64,000 bases of DNA from Bacillota bacterium (GTDB lineage Bacteria; Bacillota; Sulfobacillia; Sulfobacillales; JAIMBI01): positions 48,456 through 112,455 of the forward strand of contig JAKADP010000002.1 of NCBI GenBank assembly GCA_021820465.1, written 5' to 3'. The number at the start of each line of letters is the position of its first letter. Position 1 is the stretch's first letter. This document shows, piece by piece, positions 27,040 through 35,648 of this stretch. The translations under genes and the position numbers were made by a program. The notes beneath the pieces are model-generated. The model had not been told where the DNA came from. It did not search any database and saw only the letters and a list, made by a program, of their open reading frames with translations.

Positions 27040-27249
27040 AGGATCGCGGTCGGCCTTGGGCACCCCATGCCAATCGCGCATGTGCGGGGACGAGCGGCTG
27101 GAGGCCGCGGCCGCCTGCCGAGCCCACGGTGCCTCGCCTAGAAATAATGTGGGCCCAGACAGGAATTGGGCCCTGGGCTGGAGAACTCTTGCGGCCGAAT
27201 AGCGGGCCACCGCGTGGGGCGTGGTGCGCCGAGCAAGGGGGCGAGATCG

Positions 27250-28935
27250 GTGGCCGTTTCCGACGCGGGTGCTGTGCGCGAGGATGAATTTCCCGGTCTC
27301 ATGATGGACGACCTTCCGCTCACCACCACCTGGATTCTTCGCCGCGCCGCGACGGTGTTTGCCGACCGGCCGGTGGTGACGCGCACCCCCGGTGGCGGGC
27401 GGCACCGCTATACCTACCGCGCCATGGCGGGGCGAGCACGCCGGCTGGGCGTGGGGCTGGCCAGCCTGGGCATCGGTCCGGGGGACCGCGTGGCGACGCT
27501 GGCGATGAACCACTATCAGCACCTCGAAGCGTACTTTGGCGTTCCGGCTCTAGGCGCGGTCCTGCATACGGTCAACCCACGGCTTCACCCCCAGGACCTG
27601 GCTCACATCGTCACCCAGGCCGCCGACCGAGTCATGATCGTGGATCAGGCGCTGTGGCCCGTCTGGTCGGCCATTGTCGGCCAGGTGCCGGTGGCGCACA
27701 CGGTCGTGGTCGCGGATGGCACCGGACCCCTGCCCCCTGGGACGCTGGCGTACGAAGACCTGGTGGTGGAGGGGCCGGACCAGGTGCCGGACGATGCGGT
27801 GGCGAACGACCGCCAAGCCGCGATGATGTGCTACACGTCGGGCACCACGGGCCGGCCCAAGGGCGTGGTGTATTCCCACCGGAGCTTGGTGCTCCACGCC
27901 TTGGCCACGGGTGGTGTGGACTCCGTCGGGCTCTCCGCGCGGGACATGGTGCTGCCGGTGGTGCCCATGTTCCACGTCAACGCCTGGGGGCTTCCGTACG
28001 GCGCGGCGCTGCATGGCAGTGGGCTGGTGCTGCCTGGGCATGATCTGTCGCCGGAGGGCCTTCTCACGCTGCTGGATGAGACCGGCGCCACCGTGACGGC
28101 GGGCGTGCCCACTATCTGGATGGCGATTTTGGCTGCGCTGGATGCGCACCCGAGTCGGTGGAACCTGTCGCAGCTCCGCACGATGCTGGTGGGCGGCGCC
28201 GCGGTGCCGGCCGCCGTCCTGCAAGGGTTTCGCGACCGCCATGGCCTCGGGGTGCTGCACGCGTGGGGCATGACGGAGACTACCCCGCTGGGCTCGGTGG
28301 CTCACGTGCCGGCTGGGGTGGACGAGGGGCCTGGGCCAGCCGGAGACCACTATCGACTGTCCCAGGGCCGCCCGGCCGCCCTGGTTGAGGTGCGAGCGCG
28401 CGGAGAGGCCGGCCTAGTGCCCTGGGATGGGAAGACCCCGGGGGAGCTGGAAGTGCGGGGCCCCTGGGTGGCCAGGCACTACTATGGCGGTGACGACGAC
28501 GGCAAGTTTACCCCCGATGGATGGTTCAAGACCGGGGATGTGGTGACCATTGACCCCCAGGGGTATCTGGTCATCACCGACCGCACGAAGGATTTGGTCA
28601 AGTCCGGCGGGGAGTGGATCAGCTCCGTCGCGCTGGAGAACGCGCTGATGAGTCATCCGGGCGTGGCGGAGGCCGCGGTCATCGCGGTGCCTCACCCCCG
28701 CTGGCAGGAGCGGCCAGTGGCGGTGCTGGTGGCCCGGGGGGCCGAGCGCCCGTCGGATCAGGAACTGGCGGCTTTTCTCGCCCCCCAGTTTGCGGATTGG
28801 TGGCTGCCGGACGCGTACCGCTGGGTGGAAGCCATCCCGCGGACCGCCACCGGAAAATTTCTCAAGGCGGCTCTTCGGGAGCAGTTTCGCGATGCGCTGG
28901 GGGGCGGGGCCCAGAGAACGAGGGAGGTGCCGTAG
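27250..28935 (+). CDS. Acyl-CoA synthetase (fatty-acid--CoA ligase family)
   Basis: A 561-residue AMP-forming ligase that activates a carboxylic acid to acyl-CoA via an acyl-adenylate. Motifs: P-loop [19 protein letters not shown], the A5 motif [12 protein letters not shown], the hinge/A8 region [16 protein letters not shown] and [16 protein letters not shown], and the catalytic Lys in [13 protein letters not shown]. It resembles medium/long-chain fatty-acid ligases. GTG 27250 is chosen for the AAGGGGGCGAG upstream; ATG 27301 ([15 protein letters not shown]) fits family starts but lacks a ribosome site. The stop overlaps the next start as TAGTG. Confidence 0.87.
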   Translation: MAVSDAGAVREDEFPGLMMDDLPLTTTWILRRAATVFADRPVVTRTPGGGRHRYTYRAMAGRARRLGVGLASLGIGPGDRVATLAMNHYQHLEAYFGVPALGAVLHTVNPRLHPQDLAHIVTQAADRVMIVDQALWPVWSAIVGQVPVAHTVVVADGTGPLPPGTLAYEDLVVEGPDQVPDDAVANDRQAAMMCYTSGTTGRPKGVVYSHRSLVLHALATGGVDSVGLSARDMVLPVVPMFHVNAWGLPYGAALHGSGLVLPGHDLSPEGLLTLLDETGATVTAGVPTIWMAILAALDAHPSRWNLSQLRTMLVGGAAVPAAVLQGFRDRHGLGVLHAWGMTETTPLGSVAHVPAGVDEGPGPAGDHYRLSQGRPAALVEVRARGEAGLVPWDGKTPGELEVRGPWVARHYYGGDDDGKFTPDGWFKTGDVVTIDPQGYLVITDRTKDLVKSGGEWISSVALENALMSHPGVAEAAVIAVPHPRWQERPVAVLVARGAERPSDQELAAFLAPQFADWWLPDAYRWVEAIPRTATGKFLKAALREQFRDALGGGAQRTREVP

Positions 28936-29738
28936 TGGCAGAGGGGTTGGCCCCAGAACCGTTGGACGGGCTCCCGTGGGCCGACGCGGCGGTGATGGTG
29001 TTTGGGGGCGGGTCCGGGCTGGGAGAGGCCAGCGTGGCGCGGCTGGCGCGCCTAGGCGCGCGTGTGGCGGTCGTCGATGTCAATGCGGCGGCTGCCGAGC
29101 GGGTGGCCGCGCCGCTTGGGGCACGCGGCCTGGCGCTGGTGGCGGATGTGGCGGCGGCCGAGCCTGTCGAGGCGGCGGTGGCCGCCGTGGTGGACCGCTG
29201 GGGAGCGGTCCGGGGCGTGGTGCACACCGCCGGCATTGCGATTGCCGAGCGCATTCTGGGCCGAGGCGGCCCGCACGACCTGGAGCGGTTTGCCCGTGTC
29301 GTGTCCGTGAACCTGGTCGGCACGTTCAACGTGCTGCGGCTGACCGCCCGCGCCATGGCGGCCAATCCGCCGGATGGCGAGGGCCAGCGTGGGGTCGTGG
29401 TCGTCACGGCTTCGGTGGCCGCGTTCGAGGGACAGGTGGGGCAGGCGGCCTACGCGGCGTCCAAGGGCGGCGTGGCGGCCTTGGTGCTCCCGGCGGCGCG
29501 CGAGCTGGCTCGCGACGGCATTCGGGTGGTGGGCATTGCGCCGGGAATTTTCGAGACCCCGATGATGGCGGGGCTGCCCGAGGCGGCGCGCCAGTCCCTG
29601 GGTCAGCAGGTGCCGTTCCCGCCCCGGCTGGGCCGGCCGGCCGAGTACGCCGACTTGGTGAGTCACATCTTCTTGAACCCGATGCTGAACGGCACGGTGA
29701 TCCGCTTGGATGGCGCTATCCGCATGGCCCCTCGGTAG
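28935..29738 (+). CDS. SDR-family 3-hydroxyacyl-CoA dehydrogenase-like protein
   Basis: A 267-residue short-chain dehydrogenase. The cofactor loop is [15 protein letters not shown], the acidic residue after strand 2 is in [11 protein letters not shown] (NAD preference), and the active site is the Ser in [11 protein letters not shown] with Tyr/Lys in YAASKGG. The layout resembles the HSD10/type II 3-hydroxyacyl-CoA dehydrogenases. With the coupled acyl-CoA ligase this suggests fatty-acid or branched-acid breakdown; the substrate is inferred. The GTG start at 28935 has AGGGAGG upstream and overlaps the ligase stop. Confidence 0.82.
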   Translation: MAEGLAPEPLDGLPWADAAVMVFGGGSGLGEASVARLARLGARVAVVDVNAAAAERVAAPLGARGLALVADVAAAEPVEAAVAAVVDRWGAVRGVVHTAGIAIAERILGRGGPHDLERFARVVSVNLVGTFNVLRLTARAMAANPPDGEGQRGVVVVTASVAAFEGQVGQAAYAASKGGVAALVLPAARELARDGIRVVGIAPGIFETPMMAGLPEAARQSLGQQVPFPPRLGRPAEYADLVSHIFLNPMLNGTVIRLDGAIRMAPR

Positions 29739-29761
29739 CGCGGACAGGAGGGAGATGCGCG

Positions 29762-30808
29762 ATGGCCAACGCCGAGGCGGTCCTGCGGGTATTCCTGACC
29801 AGCTATCGGGACATTGTGGAGGCGGACCCGCTGGAGAAGAAGCTCGCGGCCATTGCCGCGGTCCTGGTGCGAGCGGGCCTGTTCCAGCGCGCGGCCGTGC
29901 AGGTGTATGCGTCGCTCTACGGCGAGAAGCTGTTTGGCCTGGCGGGACTGACGCCGCAAGAAGAGGAGTGGATTCGCACCCACGACATCCTGCCGGAGGA
30001 GGAGTATGCCCGGGTGCAGCAGCATGGGGTGCGCATCGAAGAGGTGTACTTTGTGCCGCACGAGCACCTGCGATCGGTGCTGCCCAACGTGGACGACGTG
30101 CTCCTCATGGATGCCTCGCGTGACCCGGACGACTGGCAGGAGGGGCAGTGGCACCCCGACGATATGCTGTACATGCCGCTGCTGGCGTCCAACGGACTGG
30201 CGCTGGGCAATATCACGGCTGACGCCCCCTTCGACAACCGCGTGCCTGACGAGGAGACCGCCGCCCTGCTGGCTCCGTTCGTGGCCATGGCCGCGTGCAC
30301 CATCGAGCAGGAACTCAACCGGCGGCGCGACTACCTGACCCAGTGCTTCAATGGACAGTTTTTTCGCGATGAGGTGAGCCGCCGCCTCAGCATGCGGGGC
30401 CGGCCGCTGGGACTGGCTTTTGTGGACATGAACGGGTTGAAGGCCGTCAACGATGACCTAGGGCATGAGGCGGGCGACCGCGCCATCCAAGCCACGGCTG
30501 ACGCCCTGCGTGCGCTGGGGGCGAAGCTGGCCGGCCACCTGTTCTACGATCCCGTGGTATGCCGGCTTTACGGCGACGAATTTGGCCTGCTGTTCCGCCC
30601 GGACGCGGCCGTGGCCCCCGATGAGGTGGCCGCCGCCATGCTGGCCCACTGGCCCGAAGACGTCCCCCCGGCCGCGGTTGGCGTGGCGGGGGCTGAGCCC
30701 GAGGACGACCCGCGCACGCTCGTGCGGCGCGCCGAGGAGCGCATGTACGCGGCCAAGCGGGCCATGCGCCCACCCGGCGCCGGCCGGGAGCGTCGCGCCT
30801 CGGAGTAG
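29762..30808 (+). CDS. GAF-like/GGDEF signalling protein
   Basis: A 348-residue soluble protein: an N-terminal sensory region (about 1-185, probably GAF-like) followed by a GGDEF domain (from about 190) with LAFVDMNGLKAVNDDLGHEAGDRAI. The active-site motif reads Y270-G-D-E-F instead of GGDEF, and no RxxD inhibitory site was seen, so diguanylate cyclase activity is plausible but reduced activity or a c-di-GMP/nucleotide-sensing role is possible. ATG 29762 follows AGGAGGGAG. It lies 23 bases after the SDR gene. Confidence 0.78.
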   Translation: MANAEAVLRVFLTSYRDIVEADPLEKKLAAIAAVLVRAGLFQRAAVQVYASLYGEKLFGLAGLTPQEEEWIRTHDILPEEEYARVQQHGVRIEEVYFVPHEHLRSVLPNVDDVLLMDASRDPDDWQEGQWHPDDMLYMPLLASNGLALGNITADAPFDNRVPDEETAALLAPFVAMAACTIEQELNRRRDYLTQCFNGQFFRDEVSRRLSMRGRPLGLAFVDMNGLKAVNDDLGHEAGDRAIQATADALRALGAKLAGHLFYDPVVCRLYGDEFGLLFRPDAAVAPDEVAAAMLAHWPEDVPPAAVGVAGAEPEDDPRTLVRRAEERMYAAKRAMRPPGAGRERRASE

Positions 30809-30894
30809 GGGAACCGCACGTTTTGTCGTATCCTCAGCATGCGGGGATGGCGGGGGCGCGCGGAAGACGGCTCCGAAGGCGAGGCGGGTTCCTG

Positions 30895-31818
30895 ATGTCT
30901 TTGTTCAGCGGCGGGGTGTCGAACGGCAGCAACTTTGTCGGAGGCCCGCTCGAAATTTACCTAGAGGACGTCACGGTGCAGGTGGGCGGCTTGGGGCGGC
31001 CTGCCCTGGATCGGGTGTCACTGCGGCAGGGCGCGGGGTGCCTGACGGTGCTGGGGCCGCGGGGGTGTGGCAAGTCCACCTTGCTGAGCGTGGTGGCGTC
31101 CCGTCTGGCTCCATCCACAGGGACAGCGCGCGTCGGTCGGGCGGACGTGGCCCAAGATCCGCTGGCGGTGCGCCGGCTCGTGGGGTACGTGCCCGAGGCG
31201 GTGACGGTGCCGGAGGATCTCACGCTGTCGGAGTATTTGCTGGAGCTGGCACGGCTGGACGGGCTCGGCCGAGAATCCCGCGATCGGGTCGAGGCGGCGC
31301 TGGCCGCTGTGCACCTGGCGGCGTCCGCCCACCGCCGCTTGAAGGCGTTTTCCGGCGGCATGAAGCGGCGCGCACTGGTGGCTCAGGCCCTCATGAAGGA
31401 TCCGGCTTGTCTGGTGGTGGAGACACCGACCGCCGGGCTTGATCCCTATGAGCAGCTTATGACGCTGGAACTGCTGCGCTCGCTGGGCGAGGATCGGCCG
31501 GTGCTGCTGTCCACCACGGTGGTGGACGACGTTCAGGACTTGGGCGGGCATGTGGCGGTGCTGGACCGTGGCCGGCTCATCCGGCGCCTGCCGGCGCGGG
31601 AGTTGGCGCTGATGGCGCGGGGACTGGTGTGGGAGCTGCCGTGGAGCTTCCGCGCTCGCGTGCATGAGGGTCTGGTGTTTCCCGGGCCCCGGCCCGACAC
31701 GGTGGCGGTGCTGGCGCAGAGCTCCCCCCACCAAGTGGCCCGCCCCGTGGACCCCACACCCGAATATGGCTATCTGGTGCTGCTGTGGAACAGCCGACGG
31801 GAGTCTCAGAGCGCGTGA
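30895..31818 (+). CDS. ABC transporter ATP-binding protein with degenerate catalytic site
   Basis: A 307-residue ABC ATPase. Walker A (GPRGCGKST, 54-62) and the signature FSGGM (152-156) are intact, but the Walker B end reads LVVETPTAGLD: E176 replaces the usual Asp and T177 the catalytic Glu, and the H-loop His is T208 (LLSTTVVDD). It should bind but poorly hydrolyse ATP. It most likely pairs with the next gene product, to which it is coupled by a GTGA overlap. The C-terminal extension of about 70 residues is unrecognised. ATG 30895 is assumed; ATG 30847 is in frame. Confidence 0.82.
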   Translation: MSLFSGGVSNGSNFVGGPLEIYLEDVTVQVGGLGRPALDRVSLRQGAGCLTVLGPRGCGKSTLLSVVASRLAPSTGTARVGRADVAQDPLAVRRLVGYVPEAVTVPEDLTLSEYLLELARLDGLGRESRDRVEAALAAVHLAASAHRRLKAFSGGMKRRALVAQALMKDPACLVVETPTAGLDPYEQLMTLELLRSLGEDRPVLLSTTVVDDVQDLGGHVAVLDRGRLIRRLPARELALMARGLVWELPWSFRARVHEGLVFPGPRPDTVAVLAQSSPHQVARPVDPTPEYGYLVLLWNSRRESQSA

Positions 31819-32735
31819 GTGACGTGGCAATGAAAGTGCGCGGCTTGGTGCAGTACGGCCACGGGGTGGAAGCCCCAGAGATTTTGCACGAGGTCACCCT
31901 CGATCTGCGCACCGGGCTCACGGCGCTGGTGGGCCCGAACGGCGCTGGCAAGACGACGCTGCTCCGGTCGTTGGCCGGGATCGTCCCTTTGGAAGAAGGC
32001 CATATCGAGGTGGGCGACGTGGCGATGCAGGACCGCCCCGCCGCCGTGCGTCGCCGCGTGGGCTACCTGCCCCAGTTTCCCGGAGTCTACCGCCGGCTCA
32101 CCGTCTGGGAGCATGTTTGGCGGCAGCAGGCCTGGATGCTGGGCCATCCGCCGGAGGAGGAGGACGTGCGGACCGCACTCCGGCACTTTGGCCTCCTGCA
32201 CCGCGCCGACGGCAGTGCGGCGAGGCTGTCGGCGTCGGAGCGCCGCTGGCTGGCCTTGGCCATGCTGTGGGCCCGCCGCGTGCAGGTCATGCTGCTGGAT
32301 GAACCCACCGCCGGGCTGGACCTAGAGGAGCGCCTCGCGCTGTGGGACGTGCTGGCGGCCCTGCTGCACGAGCCGGATGGCCCCCGCGCCATCTTGGTCA
32401 CCACGCATCTGCTGGACGAGGTGGCCCGATTTTGCAGCGATGCGATGATGCTGGTGCAGGGCCGGATGGTGTATCAGGGCGCTGTGGCCGGCCTGGCCGG
32501 GCGCGCTCAGGGCCGCACCTGGTATGTACCGCGGGGCGTGCCGGTCCCGGACGCGGTGGAGGTGGGCGTCGACCTGGCGCAAGACCGGCGGCTGGTCGTG
32601 TCGGTGGGCGAGAGGGCCGAAGGGCCGCCGGGGTTCACGCCCCGCCCGCCCCGCCTGCTGGATGGGTATTTGGTGGTGGAGCGCCAGTGGCTGGAAGGGA
32701 GGTGGGCCGATGGCCGGCGGGCTCCCCGCCGCTAG
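31815..32735 (+). CDS. ABC transporter ATP-binding protein with degenerate signature
   Basis: A 306-residue ABC ATPase with intact Walker A (GPNGAGKTT, 40-48), Walker B/catalytic Glu (LLDEP, D162/E163) and H-loop His (H198), but with the LSGGQ signature changed to LSASE (138-142). It is the mirror image of the preceding ATPase, which keeps the signature but lost the catalytic residues. Together they would form one working and one dead nucleotide site. The gene overlaps its partner by 4 bases and the permease gene by 26 bases. Confidence 0.85.
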   Translation: MSDVAMKVRGLVQYGHGVEAPEILHEVTLDLRTGLTALVGPNGAGKTTLLRSLAGIVPLEEGHIEVGDVAMQDRPAAVRRRVGYLPQFPGVYRRLTVWEHVWRQQAWMLGHPPEEEDVRTALRHFGLLHRADGSAARLSASERRWLALAMLWARRVQVMLLDEPTAGLDLEERLALWDVLAALLHEPDGPRAILVTTHLLDEVARFCSDAMMLVQGRMVYQGAVAGLAGRAQGRTWYVPRGVPVPDAVEVGVDLAQDRRLVVSVGERAEGPPGFTPRPPRLLDGYLVVERQWLEGRWADGRRAPRR

Positions 32736-34872
32736 GGCGCCTGCCGCGGGCCCCTCGCGGGCCACGGCGATCTGGGTGCTGGCGGGCGACACGTGGCGCC
32801 AGAGCTGGCGGGAAGTGGTGGTGCGCACCGAACTGGTGGCCCTGTTGCTCCTGTCCCTGATTGCCGGCGTGGCGGCGGTGGGGTCCCCGACTGCGGGGGC
32901 CGGTGCCATCCAGATGCTGGCGCTGTGCCTCATGCTGGTGCCGTTTGCGGTGGTGTTGGCGGCGGGCCAGGTGTGGCGCAGTCCGGCTGCCGAAGTGGCG
33001 GTGTTCGCCCGACCCGTCACGGCCGCGGGCTATGTGCTGGGCCGAGCCCTCGGGCTGGTGGCGGTGGGGGCGGCCATGCTGGCGGCGGTTGACGCGCTGG
33101 GCACGCTGGCCCTGTTTGGCATTGCCCGGCTGCCGCTGGTGTCGTCGCTCGCGTGGAACACCGCTTGGTGCCTCCTCGCGGTGGCCCCGAGCCTGGTGCT
33201 GACGGCTGCCGCGGCCGTGTGGCTGGTCGGGCGGACCGGGGGTGGGGCGCGCTACTTCACGCTGGGCATCCTGGGGAGCCTCGTCGTGGCGTTTGTCGAG
33301 TACAAGTGGACGGCGTTGGCGGCGGCGCTGGACCCGCACCTCGTGCTGTGGAGCCCATTTCCGGGGATGCTGACGCTGGGGCTTGCGCTGCCCCCCGAGC
33401 TGTTGGGCCCGACGCCCGGCTGGCTGTGGGCCAACCGCGCCGTCTGGCTGGTGGTGGCCGCGGTCCTGCTGTTGGCGGCGGTGCGGGAGCGAGACCGGGG
33501 CCGCACCACGCCGTCGGCGAGCCCCGCGCGCGACCAAGCGCTGATCCGCGGCGCCGTGGGGGCGCTGGTGGTGGCGATGGTGTGGCTGGAGTCCGCGGCG
33601 CTGTCGCTGTCGCCGGGGGTGCTGCCGGCCGCAGCGGCGGCGGGCAGCCTGGGCGTGGCGGCGGCGGGGCCCTTGGCCCTGTCGCTGGCAGTCAATCCGG
33701 CCAGTGGAGTGGTGGCCGGGCGGGCCAGCGTGCACGTGGTGACAGGGCACGCCTCCTCACAGCCGCTCGGGTTTTGGCTGAATCGGGGCCTCGGAGTCCA
33801 GCAGGCCACGTGGAACGGCCAGCCCGTGCCCATCATCCATGCGGGCGGACGGGTGCTGGCGGGCAGTGCTGCCCGACTGGTGGCGGTCCGTGTGCCCGGA
33901 GGATCCGGGACGCTGGTGGTGACCTACGGCGGCCGGCTGCTGCCGCTGGCCACGTGGTTGCCGACGCCGCCGTTTGCCCCGGGCAGCGGGGCCGGTGCGG
34001 CGTACGCGGGCGGCGGGCGGGTGTACTGGTCCGGGGCCGGAGCCTGGTACCCGCGACTGCTCGCGGCCAGCGGGGCGGGCAGGCCGATCTTCGTGCCCAC
34101 GTCGCTGTCTTGGCACTTCACAGGACCCCGTTCCGCCTTCCCGGCCTGGAGCGGCCTGCCCGGCCCAGGCGCCACCGGGGTGCTGCCGTCCGTCCTATGG
34201 CTTCAAGGCCCATATCGCGCGACGGAAGTGGACGGCGTGAGCGTATACACGCGCCGTGCGGTGGGCGCGGTGCAGCAGGCGTCGCTCTCGGCGTATGCGG
34301 CGGCCTTAAAGGTGCTGAGCCCCTGGCTGCCGGGGGCCGCCGCCCGCGTGCCGGTGATGGTCGTGGACCCCTTGCTCACGCACGCCGCCATGACGCCGGC
34401 GTTTGTGGCGCTGCCGGGCAACCAGCCGTACTGCGTCCCCGCCGACCCCGTGGTGGGGACGTGCACGGCGCCGGAGCCGACGGGGGCCGCACCGTGGCTG
34501 CGCCTGGCGGCGTTGGGGTGGGAAAACGCGCTGGGCATTGTGCCCGGGGGAACGCGCGCCACGACGCCGGAATGGCCCGCCGGCGACCAGCGCCAGCAGC
34601 TGCTGGGGGTGCTGGCCGCCGCTACCGTGATTCGGGCCGATGCCGGCGGCCCCGTGGCCCGGGCCGTTGCGCTGGCCGGGTATCAGCGGCGGGGTCGGCT
34701 CCCCATCGTGGGGCGCCTGTCGGCCGTGCGGGCCGGTGAGTTGAAGCAGCTGGCCGCTTGGGCGGCTACGGCGAGTGCGAGCCAGTGGGAGGGCATGGTG
34801 GCCCACGTGGCCGGTGCGGCGGCTCGTGGGCCCGTGACCTGGGCCGATGTCTTGGCCGGTGAGTCGTTCTAA
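32710..34872 (+). CDS. ABC-2-like permease with large extracytoplasmic C-terminal domain
   Basis: A 720-residue membrane protein. The first 330 residues or so hold about eight hydrophobic spans (LVALLLLSLIAGVAAVG, LALCLMLVPFAVVLAAG and others), consistent with an ABC-2-type permease core. The remaining 390 residues are polar, beta-rich and probably outside (from GRASVHVVTGHAS). Some permeases of this class carry a fused M1 aminopeptidase; the general shape is similar but no HExxH zinc motif is present, so any peptidase would be degenerate. ATG 32710 follows GGGAGG and overlaps the ATPase gene. Confidence 0.7.
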   Translation: MAGGLPAARAPAAGPSRATAIWVLAGDTWRQSWREVVVRTELVALLLLSLIAGVAAVGSPTAGAGAIQMLALCLMLVPFAVVLAAGQVWRSPAAEVAVFARPVTAAGYVLGRALGLVAVGAAMLAAVDALGTLALFGIARLPLVSSLAWNTAWCLLAVAPSLVLTAAAAVWLVGRTGGGARYFTLGILGSLVVAFVEYKWTALAAALDPHLVLWSPFPGMLTLGLALPPELLGPTPGWLWANRAVWLVVAAVLLLAAVRERDRGRTTPSASPARDQALIRGAVGALVVAMVWLESAALSLSPGVLPAAAAAGSLGVAAAGPLALSLAVNPASGVVAGRASVHVVTGHASSQPLGFWLNRGLGVQQATWNGQPVPIIHAGGRVLAGSAARLVAVRVPGGSGTLVVTYGGRLLPLATWLPTPPFAPGSGAGAAYAGGGRVYWSGAGAWYPRLLAASGAGRPIFVPTSLSWHFTGPRSAFPAWSGLPGPGATGVLPSVLWLQGPYRATEVDGVSVYTRRAVGAVQQASLSAYAAALKVLSPWLPGAAARVPVMVVDPLLTHAAMTPAFVALPGNQPYCVPADPVVGTCTAPEPTGAAPWLRLAALGWENALGIVPGGTRATTPEWPAGDQRQQLLGVLAAATVIRADAGGPVARAVALAGYQRRGRLPIVGRLSAVRAGELKQLAAWAATASASQWEGMVAHVAGAAARGPVTWADVLAGESF

Positions 34873-34887
34873 TCGCGAGGGGGGGCA

Positions 34888-35607
34888 ATGATGGCACAGA
34901 GCGGCGGCCGGCGGCTCGGCGTCGGGTGGCCGCGGGCTGTGAGGGTCCAGCGCCTAGTGCTGGAGCTCAAGCTCGCGGGGGGCGCTCCCTGGATTTTGGT
35001 GCCGCTGGGCCTGTTGGTGCTGACACTTATGCACACCGGCCTCGGGGGCGGCGCGGCCGAGTGGGCGCCTCACTGGGCCGAAAACTGTGAGGCGTTCCTC
35101 CCGCTCGGCTTTGGCATTGGCTCCGCCTCGCTGCTGCTGGTGGAGCACGATGAAGGCATGCTGGAGATGGCGTCGGCCCTGCCGCTGCCGAGGCTGGCGC
35201 GGACACGGACGCTGGCGCTTGTGGGAGGCGCCTGGCTCCTGGTGCTGGTATGGCTTGTCGGGCTGCGGGTCCTGTTTGGCCCGGTGCCGTTTTGGACCGG
35301 CGTGGGGGCGGCCCTGGGCCCTGGCCTGTTCCTTGGGGGGGGATCGGCGCTGGTGGCCAGCCGGTCTGGGCGCGTCGCGCTGGGCTACCTGGTGGCCATC
35401 GGCGTGCCGGTGATGGACTTGGTGCTGCAGCTGCTGGGGGTGTTTTACCGGCTTTGGCCGCTGCAGTTGGTGAACGTGTTTGCGTACCGGTGGGCCACGC
35501 CAGAGCCGGGGTGGGTGGTGGTCAAGGTGGTGATGGGCCTGGTGGGCTTGTGGCTGTATCGACGTGCCATCCGGGGATGGCGGGATGCGGGCGCGAACCT
35601 GCTGTAG
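34888..35607 (+). CDS. Membrane protein, probable second ABC permease subunit
   Basis: A 239-residue protein with about six hydrophobic spans (APWILVPLGLLVLTLMH, WLLVLVWLVGLRVLFG, VVVKVVMGLVGLWLY), a layout common in ABC-2 type permeases. No enzymatic motif is visible. It begins 15 bases after the large permease and is presumably cotranscribed with it and the two ATPases; partnership in one transporter is inferred from position. Confidence 0.65.
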   Translation: MMAQSGGRRLGVGWPRAVRVQRLVLELKLAGGAPWILVPLGLLVLTLMHTGLGGGAAEWAPHWAENCEAFLPLGFGIGSASLLLVEHDEGMLEMASALPLPRLARTRTLALVGGAWLLVLVWLVGLRVLFGPVPFWTGVGAALGPGLFLGGGSALVASRSGRVALGYLVAIGVPVMDLVLQLLGVFYRLWPLQLVNVFAYRWATPEPGWVVVKVVMGLVGLWLYRRAIRGWRDAGANLL

Positions 35608-35648
35608 CGGGAGCCCGTGGCCAGAGGAAAGGAGGCGAGCTTACGAGC

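Noticed and set aside
32854-33750. His/Arg/Gln-rich minus-strand frame opposite the large permease
   Set aside because: Low-complexity antisense translation of a Leu/Ala/Val-rich membrane protein.
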